Position numbers and translations under genes: made by a program. The notes below the pieces were generated by a model. The model ran no database searches and was not told where the DNA came from. It saw only the letters and a list, made by a program, of their open reading frames with translations. From Candidatus Acetothermia bacterium JdFR-47 (GTDB lineage: Bacteria > Bipolaricaulota > Bipolaricaulia > Bipolaricaulales > Bipolaricaulaceae): a stretch of 7,320 nucleotides of DNA. This document shows, piece by piece, positions 1 to 5,759 of this stretch. The number at the start of each line of letters is the position of its first letter. Position 1 is the first letter of the stretch. Location of the stretch: the NCBI GenBank assembly GCA_002011415.1, contig MTNI01000097.1, positions 1-7,320 of the forward strand, in the 5' to 3' direction.

Positions 1-574
1 GCTTCTCCACTGGGGGCCAGGAGTCCGGTGGGGTGACGGGACGGATGGAGGCGTAATTGGGCATGGAGGCGTTGTTGTCCACCCAGCGCAGGGTCCGGGC
101 TAGGATATAGATGAGGACGTCCGCGGTCACGTAGGCCTCGCTCTCCCCGTTCTTGACGATTTTGATCTGCTCGGGGATCACGGGGTTGGCCTCGAGCGCG
201 GCAGAGAGCTCGGCCCCAAGCGAGTAAAGGTCCTGCCACATGATCTTGCCGCCCTGCTCCCCCTCCACCATCCGCTCAGGCTTTTGCACGTCGAGGAAGG
301 AGACCTCAGCGGGGACCTGGCCCTCCTTGGCCCCGCTGGCACCGTACAGGGCCAGCCACTTGGCCATCAGGTACAGGGTGTCCTCTATGGAGACCACGGC
401 GCCTGTGCCGGGGATCTCGATGGACTCGGGGAGTTTTTTATCGAGCTCCTCGATCTTGTTAGCGAGCGCCGTGCCCATCTTCATCACAGCCTCGCCGGAA
501 TAGGCTTGCGCCAGAGCTGGAAGGGAGGCTAGGGAAAGGAGCAGTACGAGAATAACTAACGACCGAATACGCAT
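1..574 (-). CDS. Secreted protein with duplicated pseudomurein-binding-like repeats (N-terminal part)
   Basis: Read on the minus strand from the ATG at 574-572, the frame stays open for 191 codons to the window edge, so only the N-terminus is present. Residues 1-22 form a signal peptide: RIR start, a hydrophobic core, and an ALA cleavage site before Gln23. The mature part shows a two-part unit twice. The first copy spans about 29-99 and carries LPESIEI then TLYLMAKWLALY; the second spans about 109-188 and carries IPEQIKI then VLIYILARTLRW. Each copy ends in a short beta-like stretch plus prolines (VSFLDVQKPE; ASIRPVTPPD). This alternation resembles pseudomurein-binding repeats (Pfam PMBR), known from methanogen cell-surface proteins and reported to bind bacterial murein too. 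The assignment is from memory of the pattern, not a search. The missing C-terminus probably holds a catalytic or anchoring domain; which one cannot be seen. An AGGAGGTG ribosome site 6 bases upstream fixes the start. It is transcribed divergently from the amino-sugar operon. Confidence 0.75.
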   Translation of the reverse strand, partial: MRIRSLVILVLLLSLASLPALAQAYSGEAVMKMGTALANKIEELDKKLPESIEIPGTGAVVSIEDTLYLMAKWLALYGASGAKEGQVPAEVSFLDVQKPERMVEGEQGGKIMWQDLYSLGAELSAALEANPVIPEQIKIVKNGESEAYVTADVLIYILARTLRWVDNNASMPNYASIRPVTPPDSWPPVEK

Positions 575-580
575 AAAACG

Positions 581-588
581 CACCTCCT
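581..588 (-). promoter_or_regulatory. Ribosome binding site of the secreted repeat protein
   Basis: On the minus strand this reads AGGAGGTG, a near-perfect anti-16S match, followed by six bases (CGTTTT) and ATG. It supports the start at 574 and suggests strong translation. Confidence 0.8.
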
Positions 589-672
589 AAGATAAATTTA
601 CCGCAGCTTGTGGTCGGCGCATCGAGTTGAGCTTCCTTGCACCACCTCCTTGCCTTGCCGTTAAAGTAAGAC

Positions 673-701
673 TTGTCAAAGGTTCCAGCACAAGGTATAG
701 T
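673..701 (+). promoter_or_regulatory. Sigma-70-type promoter of the amino-sugar operon
   Basis: TTGTCA (673-678) and TATAGT (696-701) are separated by exactly 17 bases, close to the TTGACA/TATAAT consensus. Transcription should begin near 708, giving a leader of about 55 bases before the ATG at 763. The -10 box lies inside the palindrome at 694-711, so an operator-bound repressor would block polymerase. The promoter also argues against any start codon at 673. It is a sequence match only. Confidence 0.6.
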
Positions 702-714
702 TGTCTATACCATG
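691..714 (+). promoter_or_regulatory. Palindromic operator, NagR/DasR-like (GntR family) candidate
   Basis: GGTATAG at 694-700 and CTATACC at 705-711 are perfect inverted copies around TTGT. Two further pairs outside one mismatch extend the symmetry to 691-714. Read on the minus strand, 702-713 gives TGGTATAGACAA, which resembles as I recall them the TGGTMTAGACCA-type boxes bound by the GlcNAc regulators NagR/YvoA and DasR. Those proteins are normally released by GlcN-6-P or GlcNAc-6-P. The site overlaps the -10 box of an operon that contains nagA, so function and position agree. The regulator gene is not in this window. The palindrome is seen directly; its identity is inferred. Confidence 0.6.
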
Positions 715-749
715 ATAACGGCCCGTTCCTCGTCCGTCAAGCAGCAGGT

Positions 750-756
750 GGAAGGA
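750..756 (+). promoter_or_regulatory. Ribosome binding site that decides the M14 peptidase start
   Basis: GGAAGGA lies six bases before the ATG at 763. The in-frame alternatives are TTG at 673, which is part of the -35 box, and ATG at 712, which lies within a few bases of the predicted transcription start and has no site. The ATG at 763 is therefore preferred. Confidence 0.65.
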
Positions 757-762
757 AGCATC

Positions 763-1929
763 ATGACGAACTGGCGTCCTGCTCTGTTTCGCCTGCTGGA
801 CTTTCCAGAGGTGGAGGCCCAGGTGGCCGAGGCCGACCAGGCCAGGGTAGTGGGAGAGAGCCAGGAGGGCCGCCCCATCCACCACCTCCGCATCGGCTGT
901 GGCCAGCTGCGTCTCCTCATCGTGGCCGGGATCCATGGCACCGAGCCCGCCCCGGTCAACGCCTGCTTGCTTCTCCCTTCGCTTTTGCAGGAGCGATATC
1001 CGCTAGGCTTCGGTTTTGAGCGGCTGCGCCAGGTGGAGGTGCACATCGTTCCCCTTGCCAACCCCGATGGCTTGGCCAGGAATTACCACCTGTTCTCGGA
1101 GAAGGGGTTTGCCCCTCATTGGTCCCACGTGTGGGAGGAGGCCCGGTTTACGGCATCCGGGGAGGACATCAACGGGGACTGGATGCGTCTTTCCCTCCCA
1201 GAGACCCAGGCCGTCCACACCGTGTTCAACGAGGTCGTCCCCCATGTGGTCCTCGACCTGCACGAGTTCTATGCCAAGGGTGGGTGCCCGCCCCGGTGGG
1301 CGGACGAGACCGAGGGCTTTTTGGCCACCGTAACCGACGCCCCGTATCGCTTTGTACACCCTGCCATCCAGGAGATCTCAGCGCTGGTTGCCGCCCAGGT
1401 CGCCGAGCGCGTGGATTGGAAGCCCAAGATGCGTCACTTCCTGGGCGGGGCCTCTGAGGATTACCTCGTCCCCCCCACCTGTCTGGGCTCTCACCTCCCC
1501 TACGAGGGGGCGGCCAAGGTCCTGGTAGAGACCTGGGGAACCGCGCTGGGGCCTTATCTCCTTCCTGATCGGGTGATGGTCCACCTCCAAGCTGTCCTGG
1601 CCACGATCGAGTTCATGGAGAGCCACGCGGAGGAGCTCCTTGGCATGAAGGAGGAGTGGGCTCGGGAGGAAGAAGGGCTTGGCCGTGGCGTGCCTGGTTT
1701 CCGGGTGCGCGGCGAGGAGGTGACGAAGGCCGAACGGATCCTCGTGGCCCATGGCCTGCAGGTAAAGCGCCAGGGTGACGAGCTCCTCGTCCCAATGCCT
1801 CAGCCACGGAGCCGTATGGCCCTGCTCCTCTTGGACGAGGACTGCGAGCACAACCGGCTCCTTTCTGCCCAGGGGAAGGGGCCCTACACCATCGACCGCT
1901 TCCTCCGCGTCGAGGTGGAGGCGTTGTGA
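763..1929 (+). CDS. M14-family zinc metallopeptidase (carboxypeptidase/deacylase-like), cytosolic
   Basis: A 388-residue protein without signal peptide or membrane segment. Zinc-peptidase M14 landmarks are in order: GESQEGRPI (31-39), the HxxE zinc pair in AGIHGTEP (His58, Glu61), PLANPDGLARN (97-107), GEDINGDW (133-140), a third zinc ligand in VLDLHEF (His167), and a likely catalytic Glu256 in VLVETWG. M14 enzymes remove C-terminal residues from peptides or hydrolyse amino-acid conjugates; relatives cut cell-wall peptides or N-acylated amino acids. The usual Asn-Arg pair that grips the substrate carboxylate is Asn137-Gly138 here, so specificity may differ; Arg142 could compensate. The C-terminal stretch (about 300-388) contains a VPMPQPRSRMALLLL segment like the C-terminal extension of some longer M14 proteins. 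It is the first gene of the operon and overlaps the next by GTGA. In this setting a role in trimming peptides from amino-sugar fragments is plausible but inferred. A succinylglutamate desuccinylase/aspartoacylase-type role is the main alternative. Confidence 0.8.
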   Translation: MTNWRPALFRLLDFPEVEAQVAEADQARVVGESQEGRPIHHLRIGCGQLRLLIVAGIHGTEPAPVNACLLLPSLLQERYPLGFGFERLRQVEVHIVPLANPDGLARNYHLFSEKGFAPHWSHVWEEARFTASGEDINGDWMRLSLPETQAVHTVFNEVVPHVVLDLHEFYAKGGCPPRWADETEGFLATVTDAPYRFVHPAIQEISALVAAQVAERVDWKPKMRHFLGGASEDYLVPPTCLGSHLPYEGAAKVLVETWGTALGPYLLPDRVMVHLQAVLATIEFMESHAEELLGMKEEWAREEEGLGRGVPGFRVRGEEVTKAERILVAHGLQVKRQGDELLVPMPQPRSRMALLLLDEDCEHNRLLSAQGKGPYTIDRFLRVEVEAL

Positions 1930-2899
1930 GGTACCAACGGGGAAGGCCCGGCGACCTGAAGGAGATCGTGAGGCTCCTCAACGTGTGCTTTTCCACCTAC
2001 CGCGCCTGGGGTCTGGATGGGGATCGCTATATCCAGTGGGTTGAAAAAGACCCAGGGCTTGGCTGGGAGAACGTGTACTGGGCCGAGGAAAAGGGGAAAT
2101 TGATCGGGCACCTCCACGTGGTGAGGCGCTGGGTCCGGCTTTCGGGAGCTTGGGTCGAAACGGGAGGGATCGCCAACCTGGCCACCCACCCGGATCGGCG
2201 GCGAAAGGGGGTGGCCCGCGGCCTGCTTCAGCTGGCTTTGGAGGAGCTCGCTAGGGACGGGGTTCCGTTGGCAGCTCTGTTTGCGGGCTTTGGAGAGGCG
2301 GCCCATAGCCTGTATCGAAAGTGCGGCTTTTCCGAGGCGTATTTCACTCGTTACGCGGTGATTTCCACCTTGGAGTTGCCCCATCCCTCTCAGGTGGAGG
2401 TGCGGGTGGCCACGGAGAACGACGTCGGGGTCGTAAAACAGATATACGAGGAAACGGCTGCGGCCTGGAACGGGGTGGTGCACCGGGATGAGGAGGCGAT
2501 CCGCACGCGCCTTTTCCGATCCTGGGGCCGGCACACCTTCTTGCAGGAGCCTAGAGGCCCGAGGTCTTGATCGCTGAGCCCGCCCGAGGTTACGCGGTGG
2601 TGTGGCCCGAGAAGGGAGCCCCTGCAGGGATACAGGTGGTGGGCGAGATGGCCTGGCGGGACGAGCAGGCGGGGTTGGCTTTGCTCTCCGCCATCGCGAC
2701 CAGGACCAAGGCCACAGGCCTTAAGGTATTCGCCCCGACCCTCCCTTGCTCTGAGGCGGTTTGGTTTCGTACCCCCGAGGTGTACATGGTGAAGTCTCTA
2801 TGCCCAGCTGAGCTCTCCTCGGAGGTAGGCGCCTCAGTGCAAGCACTGCTTGGGCGTCAGACGGCCGGGTTTTACATCTTCCATGCCGACAGGTGGTGA
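1926..2899 (+). CDS. Two-domain GNAT N-acetyltransferase (Eis-like layout), frameshifted
   Basis: The upstream part runs from GTG at 1926 to TGA at 2568-2570 (214 codons); the downstream part continues in another frame, open from about 2552 to TGA at 2897-2899. The first part holds a GNAT acetyl-CoA-binding domain: NLATHPDRRRKGVARGLL (84-101, with the R-x-x-G-x-A pyrophosphate loop) and later AHSLYRKCGF. After about residue 145 (VEVRVATENDVGVV) a second GNAT-like half begins and is cut at QEPRGPRS; the other frame resumes with LIAEPARGYAVVW, the expected continuation. Restoring one C in the run at 2558-2560 gives a continuous protein of about 324 residues. The downstream part has no convincing start of its own (only TTG 2567, without a ribosome site). 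GNAT enzymes move acetyl from acetyl-CoA to an amine; the substrate is unknown, an amino sugar or peptide amine being likely from context. The GTG start overlaps the peptidase stop and follows AGGTGGAG. A real pseudogene cannot be excluded. Confidence 0.75.
2552..2567 (+). other. Frameshift site in the GNAT gene
   Basis: Between the last stop in the downstream frame (TAG, 2549-2551) and the stop that ends the upstream part (2568-2570), the reading must move by -1 (or +2). The CCC run at 2558-2560 is the simplest site: with one more C the codons read CCT AGA GGC CCC GAG GTC TTG ATC, joining both parts. No slippery heptamer of the X-XXY-YYZ type is seen, so programmed frameshifting is unlikely. 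Confidence 0.65.
2891..2898 (+). promoter_or_regulatory. Ribosome binding site of the SIS protein
   Basis: AGGTGGTG lies five bases before the ATG at 2904. It selects that start over in-frame upstream GTG codons inside the GNAT gene, and the protein then begins MIKKYLAAVRELLE, as expected for the family. Confidence 0.6.
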
Positions 2900-2903
2900 G
2901 CCC

Positions 2904-3635
2904 ATGATAAAGAAATACCTCGCCGCGGTGCGGGAGCTTTTGGAGAGGATCGCCGAGGAGGAAGCGGAGCCCATCGGTCGGGCGGCGGAGCTCGTAGCCC
3001 AGGCTGTTCAGGCTGGGGGCGTGCTCCATGTGGTGGGCGCGGGACACTCGGCCATGGTGGGGGAGGAGCTCTTCTACCGGGCTGGTGGCTTGGCCGCGAT
3101 CAGTCCCTTACTGGATTCCGACATCACCGTGAGTCGGGGTGCGGAAAGGTCCACAGCACTGGAGAGGGTGGAGGGGTACGCCCGTGTCCTCCTTTCCCAC
3201 GCCGGGATCCAGCCGGAGGATGCGGTGCTCGTGGTCTCCACTTCTGGAGTCAATACCTTTCCGGTGGAGGCCGCCCTGTACGCTCGGGAGGTCGGGGCCA
3301 GCACGATCGGTATCACCTCTGTCACGTACTCCACCGGGCTTCCACCCCGCAACCCCTACGGCAAGCGCCTGCTCGAGGTGGTGAAAGTGGTGATCGACAA
3401 CAAGGCCCCTCCCGGGGACGCCGTCATCCCCTTAGAAGGCCAAGGAGCAGCTGTGGCGCCGGTTTCCACCCTCACCGGCTGTTTCATAGCGAACGCCGTG
3501 GTGGCCCTGGCCGCTGAGCGTCTGGCCGGAGGCGGGACCACACCGCCGATTTGGCTTAGCTCCCACCTGCCCGGGGCCGACCGCCACAACGCCGAGCTTT
3601 TAACGCGCTATCGACCTAGGATTAGGTTGTTATGA
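2904..3635 (+). CDS. SIS-domain phosphosugar-binding protein (UPF0309-like)
   Basis: A 243-residue cytosolic protein. After an N-terminal helix (1-35) comes a sugar-isomerase (SIS) fold: VVGAGHSAMVGEELFYRAGG (43-62) is the first phosphosugar loop, ERVEGYARVLL (87-97) is typical of the UPF0309/PRK02947 group, and VVSTSGVN (110-117) carries the Ser-rich SxSG phosphate loop. NPYGKRL and VIDNKAPPGDA follow, with GADRHNAELL near the C-terminus; these match my memory of the group along its whole length, which is the normal size. SIS proteins isomerise, deaminate or sense sugar phosphates. The group's exact reaction is not firmly known to me. Lying four bases after the GNAT gene and overlapping nagA by ATGA, it most likely acts on GlcNAc-6-P, GlcN-6-P or a related sugar phosphate. 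No nagB or murQ is in the window, so it might stand in for one of them (inference). Confidence 0.85.
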   Translation: MIKKYLAAVRELLERIAEEEAEPIGRAAELVAQAVQAGGVLHVVGAGHSAMVGEELFYRAGGLAAISPLLDSDITVSRGAERSTALERVEGYARVLLSHAGIQPEDAVLVVSTSGVNTFPVEAALYAREVGASTIGITSVTYSTGLPPRNPYGKRLLEVVKVVIDNKAPPGDAVIPLEGQGAAVAPVSTLTGCFIANAVVALAAERLAGGGTTPPIWLSSHLPGADRHNAELLTRYRPRIRLL

Positions 3636-4786
3636 GGTCGGAAAAGGTGTTGGTCCTCACGTGCGCCGAGCTGTACACGCCACTGGAGGTCATCCGACCG
3701 GCCACCATCCGTATCGAGGACGGGCGGATCCTGAGCATCAGGGAGGAGCGGGCGGCCCAAGGAGAGGACCTGGGGGAGAGCCTCGTGGCACCGGGGTTTG
3801 TGAACGTCCACGTCCACGGCTATGAGGGGCACGACGCCACCTCAGGCGAGGTGGAACCGCTTCTCTCTCTGGCCCGAACCCTAGCGCACCACGGGGTCAC
3901 CGCCTTCGTCCCCACCACCGTGACCGCGCCCCATGAGACGCTGCTTGCGGCCGCAAAGGCCACGGCCGAGGCCATGGCCGCCCAAGGGGACTCCCCCAAG
4001 GGGGCCAGGATCCTGGGCCTACACCTGGAGGGACCGTACATAAGCCCCGAGCGCCGCGGGGCCCAGAACCACGAGTTCATCCGTCTCCCTGACTGGAAGG
4101 AGTTCCGTGCTTACTGGGATGCCTCCCGTGGCCACATCAGGGCGGTGACGGTGGCCCCGGAGCTCCCCGGGGCGTTCTCCTTCATCGAACGGGCCGTGGC
4201 CCTGGGGGTGGTGGTGAGCCTGGGCCACACGAACGCGTCCTACGAGGAGGCGAAGGCGGCCATCGCCGCCGGCGCGAGCCGGGCCACGCACCTCTATAAC
4301 GCCATGCCCCCGTGGCACCACCGGGCCCCCGGCGTGGTGGCGGCCTGCCTCGAATCGCCCCAGGTGGTGGTGGAGCTCATCTGCGACCTGGTCCACGTGG
4401 CCCCACCCATGCTGCGGGTGGCCTGGCGCCTGGCCGGCAGCCTCCGCACGGCGCTCATCACCGATGCCATCGCGGCCGGGGGGCTCCCAGACGGCACCTA
4501 CACCCTAGGGGGCCTGGCCGTGGAGGTGAAAGGTGGCGTCCCCCGCCTGGAGGACGGGGCGTTGGCGGGGAGCACCCTCACCATGGACCAGGCGGTGCGC
4601 AACGCCGTGGATATCGGCATCCCGCTCCGGGAGGCCCTCATCATGGCATCCCTCGCCCCGGCGAGGGCCTGCGGGGAGCCGACCCTGGGGCTGCTCCGGC
4701 CCGGGTGCCCGGCGGACCTGGTGGTCCTAAGCAGGGAGGACCTCTCGGTACAGCGCGTCTACGTGGGCGGCCGGCGGCTCATCTGA
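3632..4786 (+). CDS. nagA: N-acetylglucosamine-6-phosphate deacetylase
   Basis: A 384-residue amidohydrolase-superfamily enzyme, full length for NagA, which hydrolyses GlcNAc-6-P to GlcN-6-P plus acetate in the cytosol. An N-terminal beta-sandwich strand set (about 1-52, with IRIEDGRILSI) precedes the metal-dependent barrel. Landmarks are APGFVNVHVHG with the HxH metal pair (His60, His62), LEGPY (Glu133), SLGHTNA (His199), THLYNAM (His220), DLVH (Asp252, His255) and LITDAIAAGG with catalytic Asp278. The C-terminus returns to the sandwich (PADLVVLSREDLSVQRVYVGG). The HxH places it with the Bacillus-type rather than the E. coli-type metal site. Two departures from the usual sequence are Asn58 where Asp is common before HxH, and Leu253 where the DGxH motif has Gly. 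ATG overlaps the SIS stop (ATGA), with a weak GGATTAGG upstream. As the last operon gene it overlaps the convergent oxidoreductase by 8 bases. A GalNAc-6-P deacetylase is the main alternative. Confidence 0.9.
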   Translation: MRSEKVLVLTCAELYTPLEVIRPATIRIEDGRILSIREERAAQGEDLGESLVAPGFVNVHVHGYEGHDATSGEVEPLLSLARTLAHHGVTAFVPTTVTAPHETLLAAAKATAEAMAAQGDSPKGARILGLHLEGPYISPERRGAQNHEFIRLPDWKEFRAYWDASRGHIRAVTVAPELPGAFSFIERAVALGVVVSLGHTNASYEEAKAAIAAGASRATHLYNAMPPWHHRAPGVVAACLESPQVVVELICDLVHVAPPMLRVAWRLAGSLRTALITDAIAAGGLPDGTYTLGGLAVEVKGGVPRLEDGALAGSTLTMDQAVRNAVDIGIPLREALIMASLAPARACGEPTLGLLRPGCPADLVVLSREDLSVQRVYVGGRRLI

Positions 4787-5759
4787 GCTCGCCCACCCGC
4801 ACCGGCCGGCCCTCCTCGCTAGAACGGTAGATGGCTTCTACCAACCTCTGGATACGCAGCCCGTCCTCCTCGTTGACCACTGGCCGCTCTCCCCGGGTGA
4901 TGCACTCGAGGAAGTGCGCGAGCTGCCGCCGGTACATCTCCTCCACCGGTTCAGTGAACTCCTCTTCTTCGAGGAGCTGCATGCCCGCCTTGGACACTCG
5001 GTAGCGCCCTCCCAGGTAGCCGTCCACGGTGGCCGTCCCTCGGCGGGCCTGGAGGCCCCAGCCCCGCAGGCGGTGCTGCGCCGCCCAAGTCTGAAGGAGG
5101 GTCGAGACCGCCCCATCCTTATGCACCAGCTGCACGACGGCGCTGTCTTCAATGGTGCGGCCCTCCCCCAAGGTCCAGCAGCGGGCGCTCGCTTCCTCCA
5201 CCTCGCCGGCGTACCAGAGGAAGGCGTAGAGGATGTGGACGGCATTCTCGTTTATCATCCCACCGCTTTTCTCCTTGCTGCCGACCCAGGAGTTCCTGGG
5301 CATCCGGCCCAGGGCGACGTGCCACTGGAAGACTACCGGCCCCAGCTCCTGGAGGTGCTCCCAGATCCGCTGGTAAAGGCCGTGGAAGCGCAGGCTGAAG
5401 GCCACCATGAGCCGGCCCGTGCCCTGAGCGGCCTCGTGGATCCGCAAGGCCTCCTCCAACGTGGCGGCCATGGGCTTCTCCAAGAGCACGTGCAGCCCTT
5501 GCTGAAGGGCGTGGATCGCGGGTTCCACATGCTGATGCGGTGGGGTGGCCACGATGACCGCGTCCGGCCTCTCCGTTTCGATCAGCTCCCACCAGTCGGA
5601 GTAGGTGGGAAGCCCTTGCTCCTCCGCCCTCCTCCGCGCGGCCTCGTCCACGTCGCAGACTCCCGCCACGCTCACCCCGGGATGGGCGGCCATTACTTGG
5701 AGGTGGAGCACTCCCATCTCCCCTGCGCCGATGAGGCCGATGCGAACCTTCTCCCTCAT
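4779..5759 (-). CDS. Gfo/Idh/MocA-family NAD(P)-dependent sugar oxidoreductase
   Basis: A 326-residue cytosolic dehydrogenase of usual family length. The N-terminal Rossmann fold shows IGLIGAGEMG (7-16), an acidic residue after the second strand (VCDVDEA, Asp36, suggesting NAD preference), ATPPHQH (71-77) and the family signature LLEKPM (92-97, Lys95). The C-terminal alpha/beta substrate domain has GGMINENAVHILY (166-178): Glu171 and His175 take the places of the usual Asp and His of the DxxxH motif. Members oxidise sugars, inositols or sugar acids, often to 3-keto products; the substrate cannot be read from sequence. It is the last gene of the minus operon: its ATG overlaps the isomerase stop (ATGA) and AGGAAGGTG sits five bases upstream. 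Pairing with a xylose-isomerase-like barrel protein is common in pathways for inositols or 3-keto sugars. Its stop overlaps the end of nagA. Confidence 0.88.
   Translation of the reverse strand: MREKVRIGLIGAGEMGVLHLQVMAAHPGVSVAGVCDVDEAARRRAEEQGLPTYSDWWELIETERPDAVIVATPPHQHVEPAIHALQQGLHVLLEKPMAATLEEALRIHEAAQGTGRLMVAFSLRFHGLYQRIWEHLQELGPVVFQWHVALGRMPRNSWVGSKEKSGGMINENAVHILYAFLWYAGEVEEASARCWTLGEGRTIEDSAVVQLVHKDGAVSTLLQTWAAQHRLRGWGLQARRGTATVDGYLGGRYRVSKAGMQLLEEEEFTEPVEEMYRRQLAHFLECITRGERPVVNEEDGLRIQRLVEAIYRSSEEGRPVRVGELR

Noticed and set aside
674..679. TTGACA on the minus strand as a -35 box for the secreted protein
   Set aside because: No acceptable -10 box lies 16-18 bases downstream on that strand; the promoter of that gene is not identifiable, an AT-rich stretch at 594-600 being only a weak candidate.
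673..762. N-terminal extension of the M14 peptidase from TTG 673 or ATG 712
   Set aside because: The TTG is part of the -35 box and the ATG at 712 lies within a few bases of the predicted transcription start and has no ribosome site; the extra residues do not look like family sequence.
1884..2534. Long open frame on the minus strand opposite the GNAT gene (216 codons)
   Set aside because: It is Pro/His-rich shadow sequence without domain signals, and the plus strand carries a clear GNAT motif.
2540..2575. Programmed -1 ribosomal frameshift in the GNAT gene
   Set aside because: There is no slippery heptamer and no evident stimulatory hairpin, and similar breaks occur in two other genes at C/G runs.
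2567..2899. Independent small gene starting at TTG 2567 (110 residues)
   Set aside because: It has no ribosome site and a rare start, and its sequence continues the second GNAT half; a frameshifted single gene explains it better, although a TTGA-coupled gene cannot be fully excluded.
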